Shown here one piece after another: positions 1 through 13,728 of a stretch of DNA of 64,000 bases. This stretch comes from Ramlibacter tataouinensis TTB310 (GTDB taxonomy: Bacteria; Pseudomonadota; Gammaproteobacteria; Burkholderiales; Burkholderiaceae_C): positions 2,306,001 to 2,370,000 of the forward strand of contig NC_015677.1 of assembly GCF_000215705.1 (NCBI RefSeq), written 5' to 3'. The notes beneath the pieces are model-generated. The model worked only from the letters and a program-made list of their open reading frames with translations. It did not search any database and was not told where the DNA came from. Within the stretch, counting starts at the first letter, position 1. Each line of letters begins with the position of its first letter. The position numbers and the translations under genes are program-made.

Positions 1-1
1 T

Positions 2-493
2 GCGGGCAGCGAGACCCGCGTGTCGGACCCGGCCCAGAACGGCGTGAACCCCGCGCTGGCGCCCCTGGCGGGCGGCGGTTACCTGCTCACCTGGCAGTCC
101 GGTGAACGCGTGCTGGCCCAGCGCTTCGCCACCGACGGCGCCGCGCAGGATGCGGCCACGCCGGTGGATGCGAGCGAGGTGGCGGCCGACTGCTACCAGC
201 GCCATGCGCCGACCAGCTGCCGCATCACGCAACGCACGCCGGCACTGGCCGTGCTCGAGGACGGCAGTTACGTGATCACCTGGAATGCCGGGCCGGGCAA
301 CTACCTGTACGCGCGGCGCTTCTCGGCCCAGGGCGGCGCGCTGGGCGCGGTGACGCAGCTGGCCGATGGCCAGGGGCCGGCCGTGGCGGCCACGGGTGCG
401 GGCGGCTTCATGGTCTCCTGGCACGCCTGGGACCTCGATGGCGACATGGGCGGCATCTACGGCCGGCGCTTCGACGCCAGCGCCGCCCGGTGA
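2..493 (+). CDS. C-terminal part of a repeat-containing protein
   Basis: The reading frame is open from the left edge to the TGA at 491-493, so this is the 3' end of a longer gene whose start lies outside. About 163 residues are visible. They contain three or so degenerate repeats of about 50 residues built on the pattern GGG(Y/F)xxxW followed by AQRF or GRRF and an AxG turn, which resembles beta-propeller-like repeats of large secreted or surface proteins. A Cys pair (ADCYQRHAPTSC) sits between repeats. No catalytic motif is visible and I do not assign a function. A GTG at 20 could start a shorter protein, but the frame continues upstream without interruption. Confidence 0.6.
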   Translation, partial: AGSETRVSDPAQNGVNPALAPLAGGGYLLTWQSGERVLAQRFATDGAAQDAATPVDASEVAADCYQRHAPTSCRITQRTPALAVLEDGSYVITWNAGPGNYLYARRFSAQGGALGAVTQLADGQGPAVAATGAGGFMVSWHAWDLDGDMGGIYGRRFDASAAR

Positions 494-526
494 AGGTGCG
501 GTGACGGCGTTATCGCCTGACCGCGC

Positions 527-1273
527 TCAGGAATGCTTGAGCCATACGCCGTCGTCGCGGCGGCAGGCCGTGCCGCTGGCGCGCTTCCAGCCCAGCGCCG
601 TCTGCTGCTCGAAGGTGTACGGACGGCAGAAGCGCCCCTGGTTCTGCGTGACCTGGCCGGGCACCACCGCGTAGGGGCCGGCGTCGGTGGCCCACTGCAC
701 GCGCCGGCCGGGCGGCGCGAACTCCAGCACCTGGCCAACGCAGGCCTGGTTGTTGGCGTCCATGCGCCGGCCGATCTCGCCGCCCACCAGCACGCCCGCC
801 ACGGCGCCACCCACGGTGGCCAGCACGCGGCCGTCGCCGCTGCCGATCTGGTTGCCCAGCACGCCGCCGACGATGCCGCCCAGCACATGGCCCACGGTCT
901 GACTCTGGCAGCGGGACACCCCGGAGGCCGGCACGTCGGGCGCCCGCTGCGGCGCATACACCGGCGCGCCCTGCTGCACCACGATCCAGGGCGGGTAGAC
1001 CACGGCGGGCGCCGCATGCACGGCGACCGGACGCGCGCCCTTGCACTTGCGCTCCTCCTTGAAGTCGCCGTTCTTCTCCCACTTGCGTTCGATCTTGCAG
1101 TTGCCCTCCCAGAACTCTTCCTTGTGTTCCTTGTGTTCCTTGTGCTTGTGGTGCCCGTGCTTGTGGCCCCGACCGCGGCGGTCGTCATCGTCATCGTCGT
1201 CGGCCAGGGTCGGGGCGGAGACGAGCACCGCCAGGGCGGACAGCAGCAGCGGGAGGAATCGGCGTGGGCGCAT
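527..1273 (-). CDS. Exported glycine-zipper protein with Asp and His/Lys-rich N-terminal segment
   Basis: The protein is 248 residues and begins with a signal peptide (MRPRRFLPLLLSALAVLVSA). The mature N-terminus opens with a run of seven Asp, then a His/Lys/Glu-rich stretch (HKHGHHKHKEHKEHK), a likely metal-binding or polyelectrolyte segment. A middle domain with paired Cys (NCKIERKW, ERKCKG) follows. From about residue 130 a glycine-zipper 2TM domain (GGIVGGVLGNQIG, GGAVAGVLVGGEIG) resembles the Rick_17kDa_Anti/YMGG family of outer-membrane proteins. The ATG at 1273 is chosen because the signal peptide starts there; an open frame extends upstream without signal features. The role is probably cell envelope; the substrate is unknown. 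Confidence 0.75.
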   Translation of the reverse strand: MRPRRFLPLLLSALAVLVSAPTLADDDDDDDRRGRGHKHGHHKHKEHKEHKEEFWEGNCKIERKWEKNGDFKEERKCKGARPVAVHAAPAVVYPPWIVVQQGAPVYAPQRAPDVPASGVSRCQSQTVGHVLGGIVGGVLGNQIGSGDGRVLATVGGAVAGVLVGGEIGRRMDANNQACVGQVLEFAPPGRRVQWATDAGPYAVVPGQVTQNQGRFCRPYTFEQQTALGWKRASGTACRRDDGVWLKHS

Positions 1274-1404
1274 GGCTTTACTGCAGAGTTGAGAAACTGA
1301 GCTTTTAACGCAAACCCGGGGGCCCGGACGCGCGGGAACAGGGCTGCAGCCCTTTGTTACCGCCCGGCGATGCGCCCAGCCAACAGCCTCCATAATCGCG
1401 GCCC

Positions 1405-1881
1405 ATGGCCGAGGCGCGTGCCCAGTACTGGCTGATGAAGTCCGAGCCCGATGAGGTCTCGGTGGACGACGCGCTCGCGGCCCTGCAATCGACGGTGCCC
1501 TGGACCGGCGTGCGCAACTACCAGGCCCGCAACTTCATGCGCGACGCCATGCGCATCGGCGACGGCGTCCTGTTCTACCACTCCAGCTGCGCCGAGCCGG
1601 GCATCGTGGGCCTCGCGCGGGTGGCCTCCGCGCCCTACCCCGACCCCACGCAGTTCGACCCGGCCTCGCCCTACTTCGATCCGGCTTCCAAGCAGGAATC
1701 GCCGCGCTGGATGCTGGTGGACGTGCAGGTGACCAGGAAGACGCGCAACCTCACCCTGCCCGAGATGCGGTCCATCCCGCAGCTGGCCGGCATGCTGGTG
1801 CTCAAGAAGGGCAACCGGCTGTCGATCACGCCGGTGGAACCCGGGCACTGGCGGCTGATCGTGGAGCTGCTGGGCGCCTGA
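1405..1881 (+). CDS. EVE domain-containing protein
   Basis: This is a 158-residue protein that is essentially one EVE domain, a PUA-like fold related to YTH domains and thought to bind modified bases. The diagnostic start YWLMKSEPDEVSVDD is present, followed by W-x-GVRNYQARNFMRD and a VLFYHSS strand. Length matches the stand-alone bacterial and eukaryotic (THYN1-like) members. It is monocistronic and convergent with clpA, with a shared bidirectional hairpin just downstream. The exact nucleic-acid ligand cannot be inferred from sequence. Confidence 0.9.
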   Translation: MAEARAQYWLMKSEPDEVSVDDALAALQSTVPWTGVRNYQARNFMRDAMRIGDGVLFYHSSCAEPGIVGLARVASAPYPDPTQFDPASPYFDPASKQESPRWMLVDVQVTRKTRNLTLPEMRSIPQLAGMLVLKKGNRLSITPVEPGHWRLIVELLGA

Positions 1882-1896
1882 ACACGCGGGCAAAAG

Positions 1897-1920
1897 AAAA
1901 GCCGCCCGAAGGCGGCTTTT
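1897..1920. terminator. Bidirectional rho-independent terminator
   Basis: AAAAGCCGCC-CGAA-GGCGGCTTTT forms a perfect 10-bp stem with a tetraloop, with A and T runs on either side. It lies between the stop of the EVE gene (plus) and the stop of clpA (minus), so it can terminate both. Confidence 0.88.
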
Positions 1921-1937
1921 CATGCGCGGCGGCGCAC

Positions 1938-4259
<2,322 letters not shown>

Positions 4260-4329
4260 GAGATTTCCTTTGCCTTGCTTGATTGCTGACTCTGACTCAC
4301 TCTAATCCCGTTGATGGTTCGACCGCGAT

Positions 4330-4689
4330 TTACTCGGCCGGTTCACTTACGCACTGAAGGGGATGCCCTGCCTGGCGAGCAGCCTCCTGCACCTGCTCGA
4401 CCTTGGTGGCCGCCACGTCCCTCGAGTAGACGCCGCAGATGCCTTTGCCGTCCAGGTGGATCTTCAACATGATCTGCGTGGCCGTCTCCCGGTCCTTGTT
4501 GAAGAACTCCTGGATGACCACGACCACGAATTCCATGGGCGTGTAGTCGTCGTTGAGCATGACGACCTGGTACATCTGCGGGGGCTTGGTCTTCTGGGTC
4601 CGACGCTCGAGCACCACCGACCCGCCATCGTCGTCCGCCGGCCGCGTCTTGGGCGCAACCGGGGCAGGGGTGGGGGTTTTGCTGGCCAT
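4330..4689 (-). CDS. clpS: ATP-dependent Clp protease adaptor ClpS
   Basis: The 119-residue adaptor binds N-degron substrates and the ClpA N-domain. The conserved core [21 protein letters not shown], the [14 protein letters not shown] motif and [16 protein letters not shown] are all present. A disordered Pro/Thr/Lys-rich N-terminal extension (about 30 residues) precedes the core. The ATG at 4689 is preferred; a second ATG nine bases upstream (4698) would add MNF. It is transcribed toward clpA. A 240-bp divergent region separates it from the cold-shock gene. Confidence 0.95.
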   Translation of the reverse strand: MASKTPTPAPVAPKTRPADDDGGSVVLERRTQKTKPPQMYQVVMLNDDYTPMEFVVVVIQEFFNKDRETATQIMLKIHLDGKGICGVYSRDVAATKVEQVQEAARQAGHPLQCVSEPAE

Positions 4690-4860
4690 GAAATTCATTC
4701 TATCGAGCGTGCCGGCGGGCGTCCCGTGCGTGTGAGATGGCGACACATCACCCACATTCAAGCCGCCATCGGCACCCTGCAGCCCATTCTGGCATCACTG
4801 CGCAGCCGGCCAACCATTCGCGGCGCCAAAGTCACGGCCAGACGGGGGTACGTGAAAATG

Positions 4861-4866
4861 TTGACA
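4861..4866 (+). promoter_or_regulatory. Possible -35 element upstream of the cold-shock gene
   Basis: A perfect TTGACA lies 64 bp upstream of the cold-shock ATG. No strong -10 stands at 17 bp (GACACT is the nearest), so the promoter is only tentative. The remaining leader ends in a purine-rich GAGAGAGAGAGGGG that can serve as the ribosome binding site. Confidence 0.35.
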
Positions 4867-4930
4867 GCTCATCCCTGTATCCGGGACACTGTTACAACTA
4901 GTAGAGGAAGAGAGAGAGAGGGGTCAAGCA

Positions 4931-5242
4931 ATGGCGACGGGTACGGTCAAGTGGTTCAATGATGCCAAGGGCTTCGGGTTCATCGAGCCCGACGGCGGCG
5001 GAGCAGATGTTTTCGCGCATTTCTCCGCCATCACCATGGAGGGATTCAAGACACTCAAGCAGGGCTCGCGCGTGACCTTCGAGGTCACCGAAGGCCCCAA
5101 GGGCCAGCTGGCGCAGAACATCCAGACCGAAGGCGGCGGCGCGGCGGCTGCCCAACCGGCAGCAGCCCTTGCCCGCGCGCCCCGCCAGCCCAAGGTGCGG
5201 GCCCCCCAGTTCCACGCCGCCGGCCAGCCCGACCTGCACTGA
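4931..5242 (+). CDS. CspA-family cold-shock protein with C-terminal tail
   Basis: Residues 1-68 form a typical cold-shock OB fold with both RNA-binding motifs: [12 protein letters not shown] (RNP1) and DVFAHFSAI (RNP2). An Ala/Pro/Gln-rich basic tail of about 35 residues ([17 protein letters not shown]) extends beyond the usual 67-70 residue length, as in some betaproteobacterial paralogues. It binds single-stranded nucleic acid and probably acts as an RNA chaperone. A strong hairpin terminator follows immediately. Confidence 0.95.
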   Translation: MATGTVKWFNDAKGFGFIEPDGGGADVFAHFSAITMEGFKTLKQGSRVTFEVTEGPKGQLAQNIQTEGGGAAAAQPAAALARAPRQPKVRAPQFHAAGQPDLH

Positions 5243-5255
5243 GTCGCACGCCCAG

Positions 5256-5285
5256 GAAGAAAGCCGCCCTCGGGCGGCTTTCTTC
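5256..5285. terminator. Rho-independent terminator between csp and icd
   Basis: GAAGAAAGCCGCCC-TC-GGGCGGCTTTCTTC is a perfect 14-bp stem located between the convergent cold-shock (plus) and icd (minus) genes. It can act in both directions. Confidence 0.87.
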
Positions 5286-5307
5286 TCTCAGCAGGCGCTG
5301 GCCCGGC

Positions 5308-6561
<1,254 letters not shown>

Positions 6562-6755
6562 GGGAAAAAGCGTCTCCGGAGGGGTGGGTAACGTGGCGCG
6601 CGCGGCGCGGGAAAACCCTGGAATTCTAGCGGTGATCGCACCCAGGCTCCCGGCGCGGCCGGCGGCTGTCAACCGGCGCGGCGGCTGCGGCGTTTCCAGG
6701 GTACTTCCCGGCCCCGGGGGGTATTCATCAGTCATCATCTAAAAGGACTCCTGAC

Positions 6756-6995
6756 ATGAACAAGCTGCTCGCCGCCCTGGTTGCCAGCCTCTTCGCCACC
6801 GGCTCTTTCGCCGCCGCCCACGCCGGCGCCCCGATGGCTGGCGCTTCGGCCCCCAAGGCCGAGGCGAAGGCCGAGAAGAAGGAAGCCAAGGCCACCGCCA
6901 AGGCCGAGAAGAAGACCGCCGCCGCCAAGGCCGATGCCAAGGCCGCCAAGAAGACCGCCGCGGCCGAGAAGAAAGAAGAAGCCGCCAAGAAGTAA
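6756..6995 (+). CDS. Small exported Ala/Lys-rich protein
   Basis: The 79-residue protein has a clear signal peptide (MNKLLAALVASLFATGSFA, cleavage near AAHA) and a mature part made almost only of Ala, Lys and Glu in AEKK/KAAKK repeats, predicted to form a highly charged helix. Proteins of this composition are common in Burkholderiales and are often mislabelled TolA or histone-like. The signal peptide argues for a periplasmic location rather than DNA binding in the cytoplasm. AAAAGGACTCC just upstream of the ATG gives a good ribosome binding site. Its function is unknown. Confidence 0.8.
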   Translation: MNKLLAALVASLFATGSFAAAHAGAPMAGASAPKAEAKAEKKEAKATAKAEKKTAAAKADAKAAKKTAAAEKKEEAAKK

Positions 6996-7012
6996 TCCGG
7001 CTGGCTCCATGG

Positions 7013-7035
7013 CAATGCCCGCTTCGGCGGGCATT
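7013..7035 (+). terminator. Hairpin terminator after the Ala/Lys-rich gene
   Basis: AATGCCCGC-TTCG-GCGGGCATTT is a 9-bp stem with a UUCG loop followed by CCTTTTATT, 18 bp after the stop codon of the small exported protein. Confidence 0.8.
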
Positions 7036-7061
7036 TCCTTTTATTGGCCACAATGCTGCAG

Positions 7062-7514
7062 ATGAAGACCCTGCTGCTCGCCCTCACCACCGCGACACTG
7101 GCGTTTGCCCCGGCCTGGGCGCAAACGCAGGAACCCCAGCTGAACTTGCCGCGCGCCAAGCTGTCGGCCGGCATGCACCAGATCGACGCCCAGGTCGCCG
7201 GCACGCCCGGCCAGCGCGCCACCGGCCTCATGTGGCGCCGGGAGATGCCCCAGCACGAAGGCATGCTGTTCGTCTTCGACCAGCCTTCCGTCCAGTGCTT
7301 CTGGATGATGAACACCCTGATCCCGCTGAGCGCGGCCTTCCTGGCCGACGACGGCAGCATCGTCAACGTGGCCGACATGCAGGCGCGCAGCCCCGAGTCC
7401 CATTGCTCGGCCAAGCCGGTGCGCTACGTGCTCGAGATGAACCAGGGCTGGTTCGCCAAGAAGGGCCTCAAGCCCGGCGACAAGCTCAGCGGCGGCCCCT
7501 TCGCGCGGCGATAG
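7062..7514 (+). CDS. DUF192 family exported protein
   Basis: The protein has a signal peptide (MKTLLLALTTATLAFAPAWA) followed by one DUF192 domain. The family pattern Q.ATGLMWRREMP, GMLFVFDQP, FWMMNTLIPLSAAFL and VLEMNQGWFAKKGLKPGD is present. Function in this family is unproven; many members are exported. In-frame starts exist at 7044 (TTG) and 7053 (ATG); 7062 is preferred because the signal peptide begins there. It converges with sodB with only 15 bp between the stops. Confidence 0.88.
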   Translation: MKTLLLALTTATLAFAPAWAQTQEPQLNLPRAKLSAGMHQIDAQVAGTPGQRATGLMWRREMPQHEGMLFVFDQPSVQCFWMMNTLIPLSAAFLADDGSIVNVADMQARSPESHCSAKPVRYVLEMNQGWFAKKGLKPGDKLSGGPFARR

Positions 7515-7529
7515 CCGCGCCGCGGGCCG

Positions 7530-8111
7530 TCAGCCGAAGTTCTTGGCCGCGAAGTCCCAGTTCGCCAGCTTGTCGAGGAAGGTCTCGACGAACTTGGGGC
7601 GCAGGTTGCGGTAGTCGATGTAGTAGGCGTGCTCCCAGACGTCGACCGTCAGCAGCGGCTTGTCCTGGGTGGTCAGCGGCGTGCCGGCGGCGCCCATGTT
7701 GACGATGTCCACGCTGCCGTCGGGCTTCTTGACCAGCCAGGTCCAGCCCGAACCGAAGTTGCCCACGGCCGACTTGACGAAGGCCTCGCGGAAGGCGGCG
7801 TAGCTGCCCCACTTCTTGTTGATGGCCTCGGCCAGGGCGCCCCTGGGCTCGCCGCCGCCAGCCGGCTTCATGCAATTCCAGAAGAAGGTGTGGTTCCAGA
7901 TCTGCGCGGCGTTGTTGTAGATGCCGCCCGAGGACTTCTTGATGATGTCCTCCAGGGGCAGGTTCTCGAACTCGGTGCCCTTCTGCAGGTTGTTGAGGTT
8001 CACCACGTAGGCGTTGTGGTGCTTGCCATGGTGGTATTCCAGCGTTTCCCGCGAGTAGTGCGGCGCGAGGGAATCGATCGGGAAAGGAAGCGGCGGCAGG
8101 GTGTGTTCCAT
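7530..8111 (-). CDS. sodB: Superoxide dismutase [Fe]
   Basis: The 193-residue enzyme dismutates superoxide. Metal-ligand contexts are visible: [13 protein letters not shown] (first His), [11 protein letters not shown] (second His), and [13 protein letters not shown] (Asp and His). AAQxWNHxFFW and the [12 protein letters not shown] context favour the iron form over manganese. The ATG at 8111 fits the conserved start [13 protein letters not shown]. xseA ends about 50 bp upstream on the same strand. Confidence 0.96.
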   Translation of the reverse strand: MEHTLPPLPFPIDSLAPHYSRETLEYHHGKHHNAYVVNLNNLQKGTEFENLPLEDIIKKSSGGIYNNAAQIWNHTFFWNCMKPAGGGEPRGALAEAINKKWGSYAAFREAFVKSAVGNFGSGWTWLVKKPDGSVDIVNMGAAGTPLTTQDKPLLTVDVWEHAYYIDYRNLRPKFVETFLDKLANWDFAAKNFG

Positions 8112-8158
8112 GGGGTTCCTCGTGGTTGTTGCTCTGGGGAGGCGGTCGATTCTAGGCA

Positions 8159-9451
8159 CTAAATCAGGCGGGGCGGCGCGACGGTCAGATCGACCTCACC
8201 GTCGGCCAGGCGGGCGCGCAGCGCCTCGCCGGTGCGCACCTGTGCCGCGCTGCTGACCACTTCGCCGCCCATCCGCGTCAGCAGCGCATAGCCACGGCGC
8301 AGCACCAGCCGCGGGTCCATCAGCTCCAGCCGAAGCTGGGCGCGGCCAAGCTCCTGGCCGGCCTGCGCCAGCCGGTCCTGCACGGCGCGCTGGAGCGCGT
8401 CCTGCCCTTCTTCGGCAGCGCCCGCGGCCTCGCGCAACCGGCGCTCCAGCGCATGCCGCAGACGCAGCGCCTGGCGCTCCAGCCGCTGGTGCTGGCTCGC
8501 GGCGCGGGCCGACGGCCGGCCCAGGCGGCCGGCGGCCGCATCCAGGCGCTGGCTGGCCACATCGAAGCGCCGCGTGACGACGTCGCGCAGGCGCTGCTGC
8601 AGGCGCGCCAGGTCGCCCAGCCAGGCGTCACGCGGCTGGGCCGCCAGCTCGGCGGCGGCGGTGGGCGTGGGCGCACGCAGGTCGGCGCAGAAATCGGCGA
8701 TGGTGAAATCGGTCTCGTGGCCCACGCCGCTGACCAGCGGCACCGGGCTGGCCACGACGGTACGCGCCAGCTGCTCGTCGTTGAAGGCCCACAGGTCCTC
8801 CAGCGAGCCGCCGCCGCGCACCAGCAGGATCACGTCGAGCTCGCCGGTTGCGGCGCGGGCGTACAGCGCCCGCAGCGCGGCCACCAGCTCGGCCGGCGCC
8901 TGCGCGCCCTGCACCGCCGCCGGCGCGAGCACCACCGGCACATGGGCGGCGCGCCGCCGCAGGGCGGTCACCACGTCGTGCAGCGCCGCCGCGCCCAGCG
9001 AAGTCACCAGCCCGATGCCGCGCGGCAGGGCCGGCAGTGGCCGCTTGCGGCCCGCATCGAACAGGCCCTCGGCTTCCAGCCTCGCCTTGAGCCGCAGGAA
9101 CTGCTCGAACAAGGCGCCCTGCCCGGCCCGCGACAGGCTCTCGACGATCAGCTGCAGGTCGCCGCGCGGCTCGTAGACGTCCAGGCGGCCCCGCACCTCG
9201 ACCACGTCGCCGTCCCGCGGCAGGAACTCCAGCAGCGAGGCGGCACGGCGGAACATGGCGCAGCGCAGCTGGCCGCTGGCGTCCTTGAGCGTGAAGTAGC
9301 AATGCCCGCTGGGGGCGCGCGAGAAGCCCGAAACCTCGCCGCGGACCGCGACCGGGTTGAACCTGGCGTCCAGAGACTCAGCAATGGCGCGGCAAAGTGC
9401 GCCAACCTGCCAGGTGCGCGGCGCCAATGCTGGGCTCTGGACCTCAGGCAT
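8159..9451 (-). CDS. xseA: Exodeoxyribonuclease VII large subunit
   Basis: The 430-residue protein has an N-terminal OB-fold ([23 protein letters not shown], residues about 38-60) and the catalytic domain with [16 protein letters not shown], the [20 protein letters not shown] motif and [27 protein letters not shown] core. A long coiled-coil rich in Arg/Leu/Ala follows, then the C-terminal LRRGYALLT segment. With XseB it degrades single-stranded DNA to oligonucleotides. The ATG at 9451 is chosen over an upstream TTG. No xseB is present nearby, which is usual. Confidence 0.95.
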   Translation of the reverse strand: MPEVQSPALAPRTWQVGALCRAIAESLDARFNPVAVRGEVSGFSRAPSGHCYFTLKDASGQLRCAMFRRAASLLEFLPRDGDVVEVRGRLDVYEPRGDLQLIVESLSRAGQGALFEQFLRLKARLEAEGLFDAGRKRPLPALPRGIGLVTSLGAAALHDVVTALRRRAAHVPVVLAPAAVQGAQAPAELVAALRALYARAATGELDVILLVRGGGSLEDLWAFNDEQLARTVVASPVPLVSGVGHETDFTIADFCADLRAPTPTAAAELAAQPRDAWLGDLARLQQRLRDVVTRRFDVASQRLDAAAGRLGRPSARAASQHQRLERQALRLRHALERRLREAAGAAEEGQDALQRAVQDRLAQAGQELGRAQLRLELMDPRLVLRRGYALLTRMGGEVVSSAAQVRTGEALRARLADGEVDLTVAPPRLI

Positions 9452-9779
9452 CAGCAACTATGCGGCTTGGCGCCGTATCGGCTGCGGCAACAGTCCACAG
9501 CTGACCAAGACATCCCTCTTTCCCATTACAAGCCCGTTCAAATGCAGTTGTCACCGCGTAACTCATTGATTCAGAACGCGTTTTTTCTGCTCAAATTGTC
9601 ATCGATTTGTCACGGCGCAGCAGGGATGCGGCTTTCCGGGGCTCCAGGGGGCGGTTCTGCACAAAGTTATCCACACAAAATGTGGGTCAGTTCCTACAGT
9701 CGAGCGTTCTCGTCCTACAGCGACAAGGGCTACACGCATAATCGCCCCCCAGCAGTACGCAAGCCCCCGGAGAACCCCC
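9452..9779. other. Intergenic region with a perfect DnaA-box sequence
   Basis: This 328-bp stretch separates the divergent xseA and exbB genes and must carry both promoters. It is more AT-rich than its surroundings. It holds one TTATCCACA (9667-9675), identical to the DnaA-box consensus. A single box does not make an origin. I see no open reading frame worth calling. Confidence 0.6.
9667..9675 (+). promoter_or_regulatory. DnaA-box consensus match
   Basis: TTATCCACA matches the 9-mer consensus exactly and sits about 105 bp upstream of exbB. It could be a regulatory DnaA site or chance. Confidence 0.4.
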
Positions 9780-10406
9780 TTGTTTTCGATCATACAAGCC
9801 GCAGGCTGGCCGATCTGGCCGCTGATCGCCTGCTCCATCCTGGCCCTGGCGCTGGTCATCGAGCGCTTCGTCAGCCTGAAGACCGCCAAGGTCGCCCCAC
9901 CCCGGTTATTGGACGAGGCGCTGGCCGTCTCGCGCAGCGCGGTGCCCACGCCCGACGTGGTCCGGCAGCTGGAGCAGAACTCCGCACTGGGCGAGGTCCT
10001 GGCCAGCGGGTTCCGGGCGCTGAACTCGGACCCGCGCTGCAGCGAGGAGAACCTGCGCGCCTCCATGGAAGGCGCGGGCCGCGCCGTTGCCCACCGTCTG
10101 GAGCGCTACCTCAGCGCACTGGCCACGATCGCCTCGGCCGCCCCCCTGCTGGGCCTGCTGGGCACCGTGATCGGGATGATCGAGATCTTCGGCTCGCAGG
10201 CGCCCGGCGCATCCACCGGAGGCAACCCGGCGCAGCTGGCGCACGGCATCTCGATCGCGCTGTACAACACCGCCTTCGGCCTGATGGTGGCCATCCCGGC
10301 GCTGATCTTCTGGCGCTACTTCCGCGCCCGCGTCGACGGCTACCTGCTGTCGCTGGAACTGGCGTCCGAGCGCTTCGTGCGCCACCTGAACACGTTGCGG
10401 CGCTAG
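9780..10406 (+). CDS. exbB: MotA/TolQ/ExbB proton channel family protein
   Basis: The 208-residue inner-membrane protein has a first TM at residues 8-27 (WPIWPLIACSILALALVIE), a cytoplasmic loop, then the conserved region SAAPLLGLLGTVIGMIEIF and a third TM (ALYNTAFGLMVAIPALIFW). It pairs with the ExbD-like product downstream to use proton-motive force, either for TonB or Tol-type work. No tonB gene is adjacent. The start is TTG; CGGAGA lies at the right distance upstream and the N-terminus MFSIIQAAGWPIWP is conserved. Confidence 0.9.
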   Translation: MFSIIQAAGWPIWPLIACSILALALVIERFVSLKTAKVAPPRLLDEALAVSRSAVPTPDVVRQLEQNSALGEVLASGFRALNSDPRCSEENLRASMEGAGRAVAHRLERYLSALATIASAAPLLGLLGTVIGMIEIFGSQAPGASTGGNPAQLAHGISIALYNTAFGLMVAIPALIFWRYFRARVDGYLLSLELASERFVRHLNTLRR

Positions 10407-10408
10407 AC

Positions 10409-10495
10409 CATGAGCCCCCACGCTTGTCACTTCGTGTACTGCGCTGCCCCCCGAGGGGGCTGGCCCTCCTTGGGGCGGCCCTGCGGAGGTCCGGC
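10409..10495 (+). repeat. Dispersed intergenic repeat between exbB and exbD
   Basis: The 89-bp gap between exbB and exbD is filled by a GC-rich element (ATGAGCCCCCACGCTTGTCA...CCCCCCGAGGGGG...CCTTGGGGCGGCC). It contains two small hairpins, CCCCC-CGA-GGGGG and the CCTCCTTGGGGCGGCCC part. From memory, near-identical elements are scattered through Comamonadaceae genomes. Its first ATG has no ribosome binding site and the frame does not make a plausible protein. Confidence 0.6.
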
Positions 10496-10924
10496 ATGAA
10501 CTTCCGTCCGCGCGCCAAGGAAGAGCCGGAGATCAACCTGATCCCGTTCATCGACGTGCTGCTGGTGGTGCTGATCTTCCTGATGCTGTCCACCACCTAC
10601 AGCAAGTTCACCGAGCTGCAGCTGCGGCTGCCGGTGGCCGACGCCGACGCCCAGCGCGACTACCCCCGCGAGGTGATCGTGGGCATCGCCGGCGACGGCC
10701 GCTACACCGTCAACCGCAGCCCGGTCTCCGGCCGCAGCGTCGAGGCGATGTCGGCGGCCCTGACCACGGCAGCGGTCGCGGGCAGGGACAGCGTCGTCAT
10801 CATCAGCGCCGATGCGGCCTCGCCCCACCAGGCGGTCATCACCGTGCTCGAGGCCGCCCGGCGCTCGGGCCTGAACCAGGTCACCTTCGCCGCGCAGTCC
10901 TCCGCCACCGGCGGAAAGCCGTAG
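10496..10924 (+). CDS. exbD: Biopolymer transporter ExbD/TolR family protein
   Basis: The 142-residue protein has one N-terminal TM anchor (residues about 16-33) with the functional Asp in EINLIPFIDVLLVVLIFLM, then a periplasmic domain ending in ARRSGLNQVTFA. It forms the proton channel with ExbB. CGGAGG precedes the ATG. The stop codon is directly followed by the GTG of lpxK, so the genes are probably co-transcribed. Confidence 0.93.
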   Translation: MNFRPRAKEEPEINLIPFIDVLLVVLIFLMLSTTYSKFTELQLRLPVADADAQRDYPREVIVGIAGDGRYTVNRSPVSGRSVEAMSAALTTAAVAGRDSVVIISADAASPHQAVITVLEAARRSGLNQVTFAAQSSATGGKP

Positions 10925-11903
10925 GTGGCCGCGGCGGCGCTGCAGCGCGCCTGGCGCGGCCGCGGCCCGCTGGCGTGCCTGCTGTGGCCGCTGTCGCTGC
11001 TGTTCGGCATGCTGGCCGCCCTGCGCCGCGCGGCCTACCGCCGGGGCTGGCGGCGCACCGAAGATGCCGGCATCCCCGTCATCGTGATCGGCAACGTGCT
11101 GACCGGCGGCGCCGGCAAGACACCGGTGGTCATGGCGGTGGTCGAGCACCTGCGCGCCGCCGGGCTGCGGCCGGGCGTGATCTCCCGCGGCTATGGGCGG
11201 CACTCACGCGGCACGCGCGAGGTCCATGCCGACTCGCCGCCCGGAGAGGTCGGTGACGAGCCGCTGCTGATCGCGCGCCGCTGCGGCGTGCCGGTGTTCG
11301 TCGCCGAACGGCGCATGGCCGCGGCACGCGCCCTGCGCGCCGCCCATCCCGCCACCCAGGTGCTGGTGTGCGACGACGGCCTGCAGCACCTGGGCCTGGC
11401 GCGCGACGTGGAGGTCTGCGTGTTCGACGAACGCGGCACCGGCAACGGCTGGCTGCTGCCGGCCGGTCCGCTGCGCGAGCGCTGGCCGCGGCCGGTGGAC
11501 CTGGTGCTGCGGCCCGCCGGGGTGCCCATCGAGGGCTTCGGCCTGCAGCGCCGGCTGGCCGACGAGGCCGTGCGCGCCGACGGCACGCGCCGTCCCCTGG
11601 AGGCCCTGCGCGAGACGCCCTGCATCGCACTGGCGGGCATCGCCAAGCCCGAGGCTTTCTTCGCCATGCTGCGCGAGCGCGGCCTGGCACCGGTGCGGAC
11701 CGTCGCCCTGCCCGACCACGACGATTTCGCCGGCTGGCAGCCCGGCGCGCACGCCGGCCACAGCCTGCTCTGCACCGAGAAAGACGCGGTGAAGCTGTGG
11801 CGGCACCGGCCCGATGCCTGGGCCGTGCCGCTGGCGCTGGCCATCGAGCCGGCGTTCTGGTCGCGGCTCGATTCGCTGCTGGCGCCAAAGCTATCATCCC
11901 CGC

Positions 11904-11923
<20 letters not shown>
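10925..11923 (+). CDS. lpxK: Tetraacyldisaccharide 4'-kinase
   Basis: The 332-residue membrane-associated kinase phosphorylates the lipid A disaccharide at the 4' position. The N-terminal hydrophobic segment ([18 protein letters not shown]) is followed by the P-loop [40 protein letters not shown] and [14 protein letters not shown] motifs. The GTG start abuts the exbD stop codon. The 3' end overlaps the Trm112-family gene by 20 bp. Confidence 0.95.
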
Positions 11924-13626
<1,703 letters not shown>

Positions 13627-13641
13627 ATCCATAGGGTTCTT

Positions 13642-13726
13642 CCAGCGGCCACCGCGGAACCGGCTTTGCCGGGCCGCTGGTGGCGCCCTTGAGGGGAGGC
13701 GGCCGCAGGCCGCTTCGGGGTGGGCC
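13642..13726. repeat. Dispersed GC-rich hairpin repeat after adk
   Basis: The adk to DUF6152 gap contains CCAGCGGCC (13642-13650) pairing with GGCCGCTGG (13672-13680). A second stem-forming block GGCGGCCGCAGGCCGC and CTTCGGGGTGGGCCC follow. From memory this type of element recurs in Comamonadaceae intergenic regions. It lies between convergent genes and may terminate both. Confidence 0.55.
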
Positions 13727-13728
13727 CA

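Noticed and set aside
6756..6995. Histone H1-like DNA-binding protein
   Set aside because: The composition fits, but a clear N-terminal signal peptide argues for export.
9452..9779. Possible replication origin
   Set aside because: Only one DnaA box and no cluster, and none of dnaA, dnaN or parAB nearby.
10409..10495. ATG right after the exbB stop as a possible small gene
   Set aside because: No ribosome binding site, and the DNA matches a repeat-type hairpin element rather than coding sequence.
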